A stretch of 64,000 bases of DNA from Thelephora terrestris. Lineage: Eukaryota; Basidiomycota; Agaricomycetes; Thelephorales; Thelephoraceae. Under the pieces are notes generated by a model. It was given only the letters and a program-made list of their open reading frames with translations. It did not search any database and had not been told where the DNA came from. Location of the stretch: the NCBI GenBank assembly GCA_015956445.1, contig WIUZ02000012.1:620001-684000 (forward strand), in the 5' to 3' direction. Below are positions 11,454 to 22,959 of the stretch, piece after piece (positions within the stretch are counted from its first letter, which is position 1; each line of letters starts with the position of its first letter). A program made the translations under genes and the position numbers.

Positions 11454-14231
11454 CTTTGTTTTATGATACTGGAACCTTCAAACCTCAACTAACATACCCC
11501 CATTCAGGAATACCCCGCTTCCAATCCGTGTCATTATTCCTCTATGTGCATGTGAACGAATTTACAGGACGAAGCATTTTCACTAGATCTCTGCCCTTGT
11601 ACCACCACCCACACGGCGTAGATCTGCAAGATCCTCCTCGACTAGAATCGACCCTACTGCGCTTGACTGTATTTTACCTTCGAAATAGAAATTAATAAAT
11701 AAATTTTCTTATCTGCTTATGGAGTCTAAACAGACATACAAGAAAATGAACGGACAAGTGCTAGGGGGTGCATAGCATCGCGTCAGAAGCTATTCGGATT
11801 CCTTCATCCTTACGGCCTACTTGAGGCTCAATTTTGCAAACAGCAAGTGCTTCTTCGACGCCTGTTTTCCCATGTACCCGCGCGCACGTAATGAGACCTG
11901 TACAATACAGTACATCCTCGGTGCGTGCCTAACGAACGAAGGTCCGGACCTGGTCCAGACCACGGAGACTTGCCAATACTTCTTCTCCGCAGTCGATGTT
12001 CGTGGAATAGAGGTCCGGCTTCATGGCACGGAGGTTGAGAGGAGGGTTTCTCAGAGCTGTATCGCGAGGCCCGTCAACCGTTTATCCCGTCAATCCTTGT
12101 CTCGTTTCCAGAATTGATGTGGACTCCGGAGTGCTGATATCCTCGAAGGCGAGGGCCGACCGAGCAGGGAAGAAAAGGAACTCGTGCCTTCATAGGGTAA
12201 GTTAAATGGTGACCAGACGAGCTGGAAAGGACGTGGCACGTCGTGAGAGGTACCTGTTCGAAAATAGAGACAACAGCGTATGTAGAAATGGAAGCTTCCC
12301 AGGATATGCCTCGCCGGTGTTGGTAAAGGCATGCCACCGTTTCGGGTCAAATTCCGCTGGCTGCTGGAGAGGGCGCGGAGGACACGTTCACGTCGAAATT
12401 CCGGGGTTCATACCGGAAAACGAGGTGTGCGCTTAACGAACATTAGAACGGTTTGTACCCCATTGGATGTGCAGCTTCAGGCGGAGGCCGCGTTGTGGTG
12501 AGGGAGAAGGTTCGGGCGAGGGCCAGTGCTGGAAATGCGGGAAACGTCTCGTGCTAGTCTCCTCAAGTAGACCACGTTTTACGACAGACGATCTCCGACA
12601 AGGGATGTCTCGCGCCCAAGAAACCATGCCTCAGTGTGCCCCCTGGATTCTAGGTCGGTTCCAGTCGGGTTTAGAAATCGGAGATGACGGGATGAGTGAT
12701 ACCCGGTACCCTGTCGCTTGAGGCCTTGAGGGATCGTGCCTCAAGATCCGATCAGCCATGGGTTGCCCATGGGTCTGGAACGTGTTTCCCACCTGAGCAC
12801 CCTCAGCACTGGGTATGTTTGTTGAGAAGACGACCCGCAGAACGGGTACCTTTCTTGCCACCCATTTCCTTCGAGGGCATTTGAGATGGGAAGTAAAGAC
12901 AGGATTGTCTCCGAATGATCCGCCCTCGATCCGCCCTGCAATGTGTCGATCCGGCGTATAGTCACTGATGCATCGACACGCAGCTGCGAAGGCAATCAAT
13001 GGTCACCTTCAAACGCGGCAGAACCAAGAAAATGAGTCACTCTTTCATAAAACGGAAGGAGCGGGTCCGGTTGCTGCGCAGGAGATGTGGGAACACTGGA
13101 GACACAACTTCACGTGCCCCAGAGACCGTCAGCACCGACCCACCTGCCACCTCGGATTGCTTCCAGCGGTCGGTCTGAGCCGCACTCTCTTGTGGTCTGG
13201 CATTCCTGCGAATTCCACAGGAATGACGGATGGACCACACCGCAGTGCTTTGTCACTGAACATCGCTCGAACCATCTCCAACTTATTTTTATTCGAGGAC
13301 GTCGTTGACTTGGCAAGTCAACGGGTGTTTACAGGTGGGGCACAACGTCGATGTCTGCCTAGGAGCAACAACAATCAAATCATAGAACACGCCCTCTGCC
13401 TCGACTCAGAGGGAAGTTCCAGCCGTCCGGCCGTGCCCGTACAGATTCGGGGCCTACCTTCCTTATGCAACTGTCAAAGCTCGACTATGGGTACGTCCTA
13501 TGGTTTTATTCTTACCTGTGCCTTATGTATGCCAGCTGAACGTGCTAAAGCGCCAGGAAACCTGCCCCACTCAGCAAACGGAAGCGGCCTCCACAAACAT
13601 AGAGTGTCTCCCAGTTGCATGCGTTGAAGTAGTCGCTCTCCGCTGGTACGCCGTTGGGAGAGAGGAATTTAGTCGTTGACATGGTGCGTGTTTTAGCTTC
13701 GTTCCTTTCCACAATAAAGTTGACGAGGTTCTGGCAGCCGAGAGGCGGCAATTGCCAAAGGGCAAGATTCCAAAGTTGGCGGCAGTGATTCTGGCCCAAA
13801 TCCCAAATCCACGAAGAATCTCAGACATTTCCTAAGTAGCCCGAGCATCAACCCGAACAAGTACTGACACTCATCACGTATGTGAGGACAGCTGCTTTAC
13901 GAATGCGCATAGGGTTGTCAAAGGGTCAGGATTGCGCACCTGATCATAGGGTTCGGGAACCGTGAAACGATACTCGTGCAGAGAGATAAAGCGAGAGTGT
14001 AGAGCAGGACATCATATCGTCCCCGCACCTATAGTTTTCAAGCAACGAGGTACAATGCAATCAGAGCGCCAATAATAGAACAAAACGCAAATGTAGGATG
14101 TGAGGATAGGAATGAAAGTATGCGTGGTAGGGGCTCAACCCTGTTTCTGCCTTTTATTAGACCGTCCGGCTTGGGCTGCAGTGTCGACGGAAGACATCGA
14201 CATAGATCGTCTCGCCTGTGATATCGACAAA
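11454..14231. other. Region without a supported gene
   Basis: The longest frame is 12968-13627 on + (219 codons); it has no recognisable domain and an amino-acid make-up like random translation. On the - strand, 13571-13828 gives leucine-rich text (NLALWQLPPLGCQNLVNFI) that could be a remnant of an F-box/LRR protein, but no F-box or exon chain supports it. A short segment (12553-12610) is related to one at 41252-41311. The stretch also contains the 3' flanks of the kinase and SWC4 genes. Confidence 0.45.
12553..12610 (+). repeat. Copy 1 of a dispersed degenerate repeat
   Basis: The segment shares an exact 14 nt core (12555-12568) and a similar 40 nt right flank with 41252-41311. Both lie in non-coding DNA and in the same orientation. 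The origin is unknown; a relic of a mobile element is a guess. Confidence 0.4.
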
Positions 14232-15990
14232 TCAGCCAGTGTCCAATCCTTCTGCACGCAGACTCACGTTCTTCTTCCTGGCGCCTCGTCCAGAATGAAT
14301 TCCTACGTCATCGTCGTCGGCCACAGCCTCCTGATCCACTTCCATCGGCACTTCCCCACCCTCTCCACCAAGCTGCCCGTCTCTCCTCAAAACCTTCGCT
14401 TTCATGAACCTGATATCTTGTTCAACCCTATCCACATTCTTCTTGGTCTCCAACAACAGCGTCGTCGCCTCGATAAGTGATTCCAGGTGCAGGAGGTTCT
14501 CCCTGGTAGGCATGACGAGCCTGGAACTGTTGACGCCGTGTTCTGAGAGCGTTTGGGCGACTTTTGTGGCCACTGCCTGTTTCGGGGTTGGGATTTTGTA
14601 CGATCGGAGGGCGGCTGCCTGATGAGAGGATTTGGTTACTGTAGTTTGGGGAAGGTCTATGCGAGTTATACAGTGTTGCGCGTCTGAAGAGAGTGTGAAC
14701 AATAAGCTCTGAAAGGGGTGGAACCAACGTACCAAATGCAGCGTTCTTCACGATCGGTATCCTCCTCTGCTGTATCATGCTGTTGGAGGGCGTGGAAGGA
14801 CTATCGATTTCCATGGAGCTCCCGATTCTCTTCTTGCTCTTCTTAATTTCTGGCATTGTGTTGAGGCCATGCAAGGTCGAGTCGTCACTTAATTGAATAT
14901 CAGACAACCCCGATTCGATTCCGAGCAACGTCCGGAGAAGGTCATCTCTATCCTTCTTGAACTGTCGCTCGGTCTGCTCGAGGCGTTTAAGCTCGAGATA
15001 GAGCGCTTCTTCTTCTGCGATCTGTTCTGGTGTACGGTTTTCGAGGCTGCGGAGGTATTGTTTTCGGGTGAGCTCCCTTTCTGTGTGTATGATATCAGCT
15101 TTCTGTATAAAAATCAACGGTAGGGGTCGTTCTATTACCTTTCTCAAAGGCCAGTAGTCCGAGGATTTTGGATCTGCTGGATTCATCCCCGTTCCAGGGC
15201 CGATTCCTCACGAGCCTTCTACAAATACTATAGTACCTGTCTTTCAGGTCCTGGTTAAGGGTTAGAATACGGAGGTCATATAACATATTGCAACACGATG
15301 CACACCTCAAGGGAACGCAGAACACCCCCTGGGAATTCGTAACGGTCATGGATGACGAGAAAGCGTGAATCATAGTCCTCTATCATCTGGAACAAATAGT
15401 CTGTCTCCTCTTTCGACCATTCCGGATCTATGATAATATTGGTATTCCAACAGAGCAGGGGAAAGAGGAGGGTGTGCGTACCTTCAAGAAGTTGGGCATA
15501 CTCTTCCTCCGTATACCTGTAAGGGTTCGACACGACGTTGTAGTGCTCGAAGGGGTAAGCTGGGACGGAGAAGCAGTTAGCGACCCAAATATTCACGTCT
15601 CTGCAATCTCCAATACCTGCATCTGGATCTGCCCCAGCCTTCACCCAATGGCTCAACCTCAATCCATCCGTTCTCGCTCCGTTCCTGAATTCACGCCATT
15701 CCCTGCCGCGTCTCTTAGCAGCTGGACAGACTTAAATCGACGGGTTACATTCAGAATACACACCATCTAGACCTAGGTGGGCCGCTACCCAAGTTAGGCT
15801 TCAACTTGAGACGCGCTTTCGACTGTTGTGGGACAACTGAAGGCACCGAGTCTCCGATCAATTCATACAACTCTCTCGAGATTCCCTGTGGTCTCTTGTT
15901 TGTAGCCACCGGTTTCTTAATTTGTTGCGATGATCCCGGCGTGGGTTCAGGGACGGAGAGCACACTCCGAATATCAGCAGCGGAGGTCAT
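14232..15990 (-). CDS. SWC4: SWR1/NuA4 complex subunit Swc4 (DMAP1 homologue)
   Basis: This is a chromatin protein shared by the SWR1 (H2A.Z deposition) and NuA4 (histone acetyltransferase) complexes; nuclear. Seven exons in transcript order: 15990-15764, 15702-15617, 15559-15482, 15427-15306, 15250-15139, 15080-14733, 14638-14232, giving 459 residues with GT-AG introns of 55-95 nt. The N-terminus MTSAADIRSVL and the phrase GISRELYELIGDSVPSLV-like are typical of the family. The SANT/Myb-like domain lies at about residues 100-185: DPEWSKEETDYLFQMIEDYD, IHDRYEFPGG, then DLKDRYYSICRRLVRNRPW. A charged helix follows (TPEQIAEEEALYLELKRLEQ), and a C-terminal coiled region with the phrase YKIPTPKQAVATKVAQTLSE. 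The gene is divergent from the small unknown gene at 16202 with only 211 nt between start codons, so they probably share a promoter region. Confidence 0.93.
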
Positions 15991-16201
15991 GATGGTGGTG
16001 ATCAAAGGAAGCTGCCTTCTGGATGATCGATCGCATGACAGTGGCGAGATGAGTCTTTGCGTGTCACAACCATGGTCAGCGCGCACTTTCCTCACGTCAA
16101 CCGCGCTTTTGTGATGCTGATGCGTCTCTCTCCACCCCCAGCCTTCAAAGGCTCAACCAAAGGTGTTCTGCCTTAGCGTCAGGACGCACAAACTCTCGGT
16201 G

Positions 16202-16625
16202 ATGATCACGACACCACAGGAGGAAGCTATCTCGAAACTCAAGGAGGAAGTTTTATCTGCTTTAACGGCCCTCTACTTGCACGGAGATAGGGTATCTCAA
16301 GTGCCTACAGCCAAGACCGTCGACGACTTCGAGCTCTGCCGCGCAATGAAAGAGAAAGGCAAAGCGACTGGCGACTATGAGCTCTTAGATGTATCGGGCA
16401 GGGTCAAAGATAATCTTGTGAGCTGGGATTCTGTTTACATCCGGTTCCGTGATGAATCTGGTACGTCCTTTGCACCACAAAGTGAAGGACACTATCTCAA
16501 CGTTCGTTTGTGTAGGGGAGCTGCAGCCCGTGGAAGTCGAAGTCCCTGTTCTCGTGGAAGATGACGAGGAAGAACTGGTTCCTGTAGCTTCATCCAGCAA
16601 GGGGAAGAGAAAGGCTCCCGAATAA
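16202..16625 (+). CDS. Small acidic-tailed protein of unknown function
   Basis: Two exons, 16202-16460 and 16516-16625, joined by a 55 nt GT-AG phase-1 intron, give 122 residues. I do not recognise the family. The N-terminal half is helical (EEAISKLKEEVLSALTALYL), followed by a mixed region with DNLVSWDSVYIRFRDESG that could be a small beta structure. The C-terminus is a strongly acidic run (EDDEEELV) followed by a lysine/arginine-rich end (SSSKGKRKAPE) resembling a nuclear localisation signal. The clean splice join, which reconnects a compositionally sensible tail to the first exon, argues for a real gene. It is head-to-head with SWC4 (211 nt) and its stop lies 60 nt from the NDUFAF3 stop on the other strand. 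A nuclear role linked to SWC4 is only a guess from position. Confidence 0.65.
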
Positions 16626-16684
16626 TTGCCATGCAAAGTGACCAGGAAGGGATATGTGCGGCATCAAGTTAATCGAGCCGTATC

Positions 16685-17280
16685 CTAAGCACTCTCGTTT
16701 CTCGGTAACAATGCGGCGGCGACGCGTCTACCTTCCTCCGCTAGCAGATTGTACGTAGAGCAAGCGTTCCACTAAAGTTGTAGTCAGTACAGATCGACGT
16801 GTTGCCAGTAACACGAGACGATCACGAACCGTATCCATCACATCCACTTGTATTCCTGCCTGGTTGAGGTGATTTCGAAGCGTCCGAGGTAACGGTGCGG
16901 CGTGTTTCCCGGTACCCAGGAGGAGAATTTCTTGTCACCACCAAACGTCAAATGGCGACGCAAATGACTTGAACGACTCTCATACCTGGTTTCGGCACCA
17001 CCACATCGAATATCCGGAAATGTCCCTCAGCCCAGTCTTTCCACGGTTTCGGAGGGACATTCCAGAGGAAAACCTGCCCATCCAGGAAGATACACGCGGA
17101 TGGAATGACCAACCCATTTGCCAACTCGATCCCCTTCTCTCCGAGACTCTTGACTTGAACAGGCGGCGCAGGTCCCCCTCCGAGAATATTTTCCAACCCA
17201 GCAGGGTACCTCAAAATAGTGCTGCTGTGGAACCGTCGGACAGCGGAACATTTGAGAGCATTGCTGAATAGCATTGACAT
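16685..17280 (-). CDS. Mitochondrial complex I assembly factor NDUFAF3-like (Mth938 domain)
   Basis: NDUFAF3 acts with NDUFAF4 in assembling the Q-module of respiratory complex I in the mitochondrion. Exons in transcript order: 17280-16986, 16930-16830, 16771-16685; 160 residues. The N-terminus is basic with hydrophobic residues (SNALKCSAVRRFHSS), as expected for a mitochondrial presequence. The Mth938/DUF498 domain follows: NILGGGPAPPVQVKSL, GLVIPSACIFLDGQVFLWNV, HFRIFDVVVPKPEILLLGTG, and near the end DVMDTWNACSTYNLLAEEGR. The start is the first ATG of two in-frame ATGs (17280 and 17274). It is convergent with the small gene at 16202-16625 and divergent from the DUF6535 gene, 292 nt away. 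All three exon joins restore family sequence. Confidence 0.92.
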
Positions 17281-17572
17281 CCAGGTCGAGAGGAGGTCGA
17301 CGCGTCGGAGCGCCACCGTTTCTCACGGAACCTTGGTGATTGGCTCGACCGGTGGTGACTGGCATACGTTCTGTGCAGTCCACCGAGGGATCTGCATCTG
17401 CCTCCCTCCTTCCACTTTGACTGGCCAATGGATCTGTCCGAACAGTGAAATCTGTTCCATTTGGGCTCGGCTAGTTCCGGTGCCTGACGTCGAGCGCAGG
17501 TAGTGCATGGTAACAGAACCCACTGCCTTTTACTCTCCCCTTACCACCTACATCCTATCCTTGCCACCTGTC

Positions 17573-20500
17573 ATGGCAGGTCTAGAAGAGGTCATCGAGA
17601 ATTTGTGAGTCCTCTGACCTTGCCGTTGCGTATATCAATTGACGGACATTCTGGTCTACAGCCAAGCCGACATAGACGGCCATTCGAGCCACGAGGATGA
17701 GGAAGGTTCAACTCACCGGAACAACAAGAAACGAAAGGGGTACATCGTATTGTACTCGCGCAGTTCGCTCACTGAATGTCTGTCCTCAGATTTCGAACAC
17801 GTCGGGACTCTAATGGATCCCAGGGCCCAGTTCGCACCTCTCCACTGGAGTAAGGTTTATAATCAATCTTGACTTCCGTATTTCCAACCCCCAACAATAG
17901 ATGGTCTCCTGAAGAGAGACGGGAGGGGAGTGGAAGTAGGGGACAAAACGGTGGAAAACTCGCAGATGGGTGCGCTCTCTTTCATGCCCGGTTAGAATGT
18001 TGCTAATTATCTGTCACAGAAATCAGGATGTGTTGTTCACTCAAATGGACCCCTGTCAGGCTCGATTCTACGAAGACTACCACAAGGAAAGCGAAGTATA
18101 TGATAAGGAGTTTCTCAAGAAATACGACGAGGATTTGAACACGACCCTGATCTTCGTGAGTTTCACGTGAGGTTTTGTTTGACGTGTGCTAATCATGACG
18201 ACAGGCTGGTCTGTTCTCTGCTGTCGCCTCCGCATTCATCGTTGAGGTCAACCCCAGCCTCCAGCCAGACCCCAACGACGAGACTGCGGCCCTCCTTCGC
18301 ATCCTCATCTACAAAATCGATAACACCACCTTCGGAAACGATGTTCCTACCCTCCCACAATGGACCGGCCCTCCCCGCGCTATTGTTCACGTCCAGGCCA
18401 TCCTCTTTGCAAGTCTCGCTGTTTCGCTATTTTCTGCCCTCCTCGCGATGCTCGGGAAACAGTGGTTGAACCAATACGCTACTACGGATATGCGAGGGAC
18501 AACCATTGAACGAAGCCATCACCGACAGCGAAAGGTGGACGGCGTTGTCACGTGGCACTTTGACCATGTGATGGAGGCGTTGCCGCTGATGCTGCAGGCT
18601 GCGCTCTTACTTCTCGGTTGTGCGCTCTCTCGTTACCTTTGGGAGATCAACATTGTCGTTGCATCCGTCGTCATCGGCGTCACTTCGTTCGGTGTCATCT
18701 TCTACTTGTTTATCATCATTGCAGGGGCGGCCTTCGAGAGTTGTCCGTATCAAACCCCTGGTGCGCGTGTGGTCCGTCACGCTCTCATACCTACCCTCCG
18801 CTCAGCTACCTCGAGGTTCGTGGAGGACTCCTGGTGCTACTTGATGCCTACCACGTTGTGGGAGGGCTTAACGCGACCCCGGCTCACAAAGAAGCACCTT
18901 ATTTACACCCTCGTCGTTCTTTCACTCACGTTTGTTGCGCCAGTAAGGGATGCCTGGCTTATTGGACGAACGCTACTCCGGTCGCTAGCAGCCTCTGGTA
19001 TGAGAGCATACCATCGCTGGTTCAGAGGCACCTCCAGATCCTCCCCCCAAGCGCACGGCCCGCATGAACAAACAGCCGCGCTGGGCTTGCGGTGTATCTC
19101 ATGGATGCTCCACAGGTCTTTGGACAAAATTGCACATCTGTCAACCTTAAATCACCTTGCGGAAGTGGTGGAATTCGCCGATTTTAACCCCACCCTTTTT
19201 GCACAATGTTTCGAAATCTTCATCGGTTGTATCAGTGTAAACAATTGCAAGGTGTTGGTTATGCAAGGCTTGGAACCACTCGCGACAGCGTCCCTCAAGT
19301 CCCTTACGCGTACCTTCTATCATCTTCTGGCCACGAACCCGACTTCCATCGTCCTTGACGATGTGCGCCAGCGCCACAACAGGGTTTTCCCTACAGAAAC
19401 AGATTTCACGGACCTTCCGTTCGGTTACGCGACGATAAAATTCCATACTTGGGCCACGAATCCTCGGAACCCACGCCGTATTCAGTGGGACGATAGACCA
19501 CCGACCGAGGAACACATCACACTCGCACGGTACCTGGTCGGGGCTGCCCGGCCAGGACATCAGCGGACGCAAGGCAAAAAGGCGCCACGTTGGATCCTCC
19601 GCTTCGTGCTTCATTCCCTATCCTTGGACCCCCTCCCTCCGACATCTGTCGTTGCCGACTGCCTCTCGATCATTGCGATCGACCTGGATTGTGATATTGC
19701 TGACAACATGGCTTTGAATGAGAGGTGTGTCATATCCGGTAGATATTTACCTTTCTGACTAAGAATCAGTTCCCGAGTGGACCGCATCTCAAAACTGATA
19801 CCCCAGAGACTCAGAACTATTGCTGAAGAGGGCGAGAGGGGTCCATTCATCATCTTGCGCAAGAGTATCAATGCATTCCTCCCATACGCAATCCGCTTGG
19901 GGCGAGATGGACAGCGGGAGTTGATTGATGCGATCTCAGAGGTGTTTAACGCGCTCCCGGCGGTACTCGATGCATCCAGGAGGGAGGTTGGCCCGGTCCT
20001 GGACGTTATAATGGAGAAAAGTTATGGGATCTACGTATGGAAACACACCTTGATCTACATCGCCCCGTTGTTCGAGGAACCGATCTCTCCCATCCTGACC
20101 CAGGCTATCGTCCTCTCATTGGCCTATGAACCTTGGGTTCGGGATGACAAACTGCACGACAAAAACGTGGTTACTATGCTGGCGGCAGCGGCCTCGGCAG
20201 TCCCGTACACCGAGGAGGTTGCACGGAGTGTTGTCGGTGCCTTGTTGCAGGTTGCGTCCATTGGCTCCCTGCGACTACATATTCCCATCGAACTTTGGGC
20301 CTGGTTGGAGAAGCGACCACCTCTCCCGCCCACGTGCATCGGACGAAAGAGGGCAGCTAGGCCAGATTTTGTTCGATATGTCCGAGAACTTGGGAATATT
20401 GGGATTCTCAAGTCATACCTAATCATCGTCTGGTCGGAGTGGGACTTCCTTGACCGGGAAGGTTTCCCCGAGCTGTGCAACTCAGCCAGGGAGGACTTTC

Positions 20501-20742
20501 GTGGAATCGGTTCTTGGGACGACCGGGAGGACCTCGTCGAGCGGCTCAATCACATACTTGGAGAGTTAGACCAGGGGTTCGAACATGTTAAGCGGGGTAG
20601 GACATGGTATGGCAGGACCAATTTCCAACGACAAAAGAAACAATACCGAACGCTCAGGAAGTTATTGCAGGAAGTGGAGAGAGATGCCATGGAGACTCTA
20701 AGCCGTATGCCTCTCGAAGTCGTCATTCTTTCCGTCCACTAA
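17573..20742 (+). CDS. DUF6535 multi-pass membrane protein
   Basis: Seven exons (17573-17604, 17662-17739, 17790-17849, 17901-17969, 18020-18155, 18205-19724, 19770-20742) give 955 residues with canonical introns of about 45-57 nt. The N-terminal ~95 residues are charged and low-complexity. The DUF6535 domain, found almost only in Agaricomycetes, follows: YEDYHKESEVYDKEFLKKYD, then LNTTLIFAGLFSAVASAFIV as the first membrane span. A second span is near AILFASLAVSLFSALLAMLG with the signature GKQWLNQY. Two more hydrophobic spans lie around LMLQAALLLLGCALSRYLW and VASVVIGVTSFGVIFYLFII. The long C-terminal part (about 600 residues) is soluble, helical and without recognised domains; it resembles the variable tails of this family. 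Function is unknown. The gene is divergent from NDUFAF3. Confidence 0.85.
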
Positions 20743-22160
20743 CCTCCAAGACGCGTACAGAATCCCAGTCGAACTTCACGTGCGCTCTGCCTCTTCCGTG
20801 TCCGTAGCTTCGCATCCGGAGTGCTCGGTTAGTCCCGCATTTCGGCTTTCGCCCTATCGTTCTGTCGTCTCTAGCTTCCTTATCTTTCCAGACGTCATGG
20901 TTTGGCCTAGACGTGCGCGGCTCGGGCCCCGCGGCGGGATGGATAACAAGGGAGGGCGTTTCGGGACCCCCTCCACCCTCATGCGAAGATCGCAATATGA
21001 ACCATGGAGCTTTCCGTGACCGTTCCTTGCTATGTCTGCCCTCCGGACGGATTCAGTTCCTGACCCTTCTATTTGTTGAGAGTATTCTCTAACCGTATGC
21101 TGTGTCCCGTCTTGTTTTTCTTTTGTTCACCTGATATATATTGTGTCTGGGGAGTTATGCCTTCTGCTCACCTGTATCTCACGACTCCTGTCTCATCTTC
21201 AACAGAAATCGCTGTCTTCCTCCTGTATGCTCCCATTCTCTGGCATGTACATTGTATGATTTCTCTGATGTGTCTAAACAACTTTCACCTGTACTGTCGG
21301 TCGTGCGGACACATGTGAACATACAGACATTTAGTCGGCTTCTGAGTCGGGATGCGCTGAACGTTTCCTCTTCCTTCCCCCGCCCTACCCCTTCTCGGAG
21401 TATATTCTTGACCCAAAATCCTCGACAAAATAGTACTGATGCGACGGGGTCGCCTGAAGCCTAGCTGAGTGGTGGTGTGGGTAACGATGAGTCGGGCCCA
21501 ACACCATTGAGGTAGGACTACCAGAAACCCATCGAAGTTGATTAGGAATCTACTCGCTGTTGAATAGTCCTTACGCCTGCCCAGTTTATTCAAAAGAGCG
21601 CCGCACTCGCCCTGATTCGGGGGAAATCAAACATGGCCTATAGCTGATCAGATTAGGCTGGAATCCAGCCTCGAATTCAGAGGCGAGGAGGACGCGATTC
21701 GGAAGGGGACGATAGCTAGGGGGACGACGCCTCTGATCAGATCTCCTCGGGCGAACGGGTTTGGGACTTCCAAATAAACCGCAAGCACAGAACCGCTCCC
21801 TTGGGTTTCATACTCAGCCACCAGTAGATTTATTTAAGTCAACGACGGACACCATACCTAAAGCATCCTCTTTGTCGTGTTTACAAAGCGTCGTTCTCGT
21901 CTCTCGAGGGTCGCTTCTTCACGGCAGCTCACTTGACCGTTTCTCAAGCGCATATATCAGCCCAAATGGAAAGTTCTACACCTGGGCATTCTTCCGTGTC
22001 TCCTCCGACGAGGGTTGACGTCGAGGCGGGATGAAAGGATGGACACAGAGGGCAGCGAGTAACCAATCGAGATCGGATGATTCGCTGTTGAAGTTCCCAC
22101 ACCGTTATTCTCCGCCACTGGACTACTGCCGTCCAAGGCAACGGGAACCTTCAAACGACT
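20743..22160. other. Intergenic region, DUF6535 gene to NDUFA8
   Basis: T-rich 3' flank of the DUF6535 gene, then a pyrimidine-rich stretch and the NDUFA8 promoter. Open frames here are short and overlapping, without recognisable domains. Nothing repeated or structured was seen. Confidence 0.5.
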
Positions 22161-22850
22161 ATGAGCACATTCCACGACGGTTCCACCTCCACCCATCCTT
22201 ACAAGGAGCCTTCACCTCTCCCAAGCTCAATACCGAAGGTCGACGAGCTCGGAACAACAAGTGCACCGTTGAAGAGTGCCGCGTTTTTCATCGGCGCGTA
22301 TTGCAAGGATTACAATGGTTAGTCTCCATTGAGAAATTAGCTTCTGTGCGGAATCGCTGGAAGTGTTTTGTAGAGGACTTTATGCTTTGCAAGGCGGAAA
22401 ACCGGGACCCTGCTCATTGTCTAAAGGAGGGGCGTAGAGTCACCCGGTGCGCCCAGGACTTGTGAGTTTGACTGGTATGCCTTGCCCCCGAATTTTTTGT
22501 TGATTAGGGTTAGGATCACTAAGATGAGGGAGAACTGCCTCAAACAATTTGACGAGCATTGGAGTTGCCTGGAGGCCAACAATCAGGTGCTGTGGATGCC
22601 TTCTGCCCTAATGGTGCAAGCGCTCACCTTACACCCAGGAATATTACCGGTGTAGGAAACCTGAACGAACACTCAACAAGTGCATGTTCGAGAAACTCGT
22701 ACGTCTATTTTCATACAACCCCACTCACCAACCATATCTCTAACACTCGGCGTTACATAGGGCCTGACCAAAACCATCCCCGGCTCACCACCCAGCCAGA
22801 AACCAATTCATGAAGTCGAAAAGCCAGTCTTTACCGGAGTGCAGAAGTAG
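22161..22850 (+). CDS. NADH dehydrogenase (complex I) accessory subunit NDUFA8/PGIV type
   Basis: This is a CHCH-domain accessory subunit of complex I facing the mitochondrial intermembrane space. Five exons: 22161-22317, 22374-22461, 22508-22586, 22639-22698, 22761-22850; 157 residues. The twin Cx9C-like cysteine pattern is visible: FFIGAYCKDYNEDFMLCKAE, ENRDPAHCLKEGRRVTRCAQ, ENCLKQFDEHWSCLEANNQ, then EYYRCRKPERTLNKCMFEKL. The C-terminus reads GLTKTIPGSPPSQKPIHEVE, typical of fungal homologues. The third exon can start at 22508 or at 22514 because two AG acceptors are six bases apart and both keep the frame; the shorter form lacks Val-Arg and is 155 residues. The stop is 110 nt before the ATG of the lipoate ligase gene on the same strand. 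Confidence 0.94.
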
Positions 22851-22959
22851 ACACTCATATTCGCAGATAGAGTAACATCATACCTCCAGCCTCTATTATA
22901 TTTTGCTCTTGTCGGCGAGACAAATTCACTTTGCGATCCCCCCAGGGCTGTCGTTTTGA

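Noticed and set aside
12968-13627. 219-codon open frame on the + strand
   Set aside because: No recognisable domain, composition like random translation, and competing frames on both strands. No splice partner was found.
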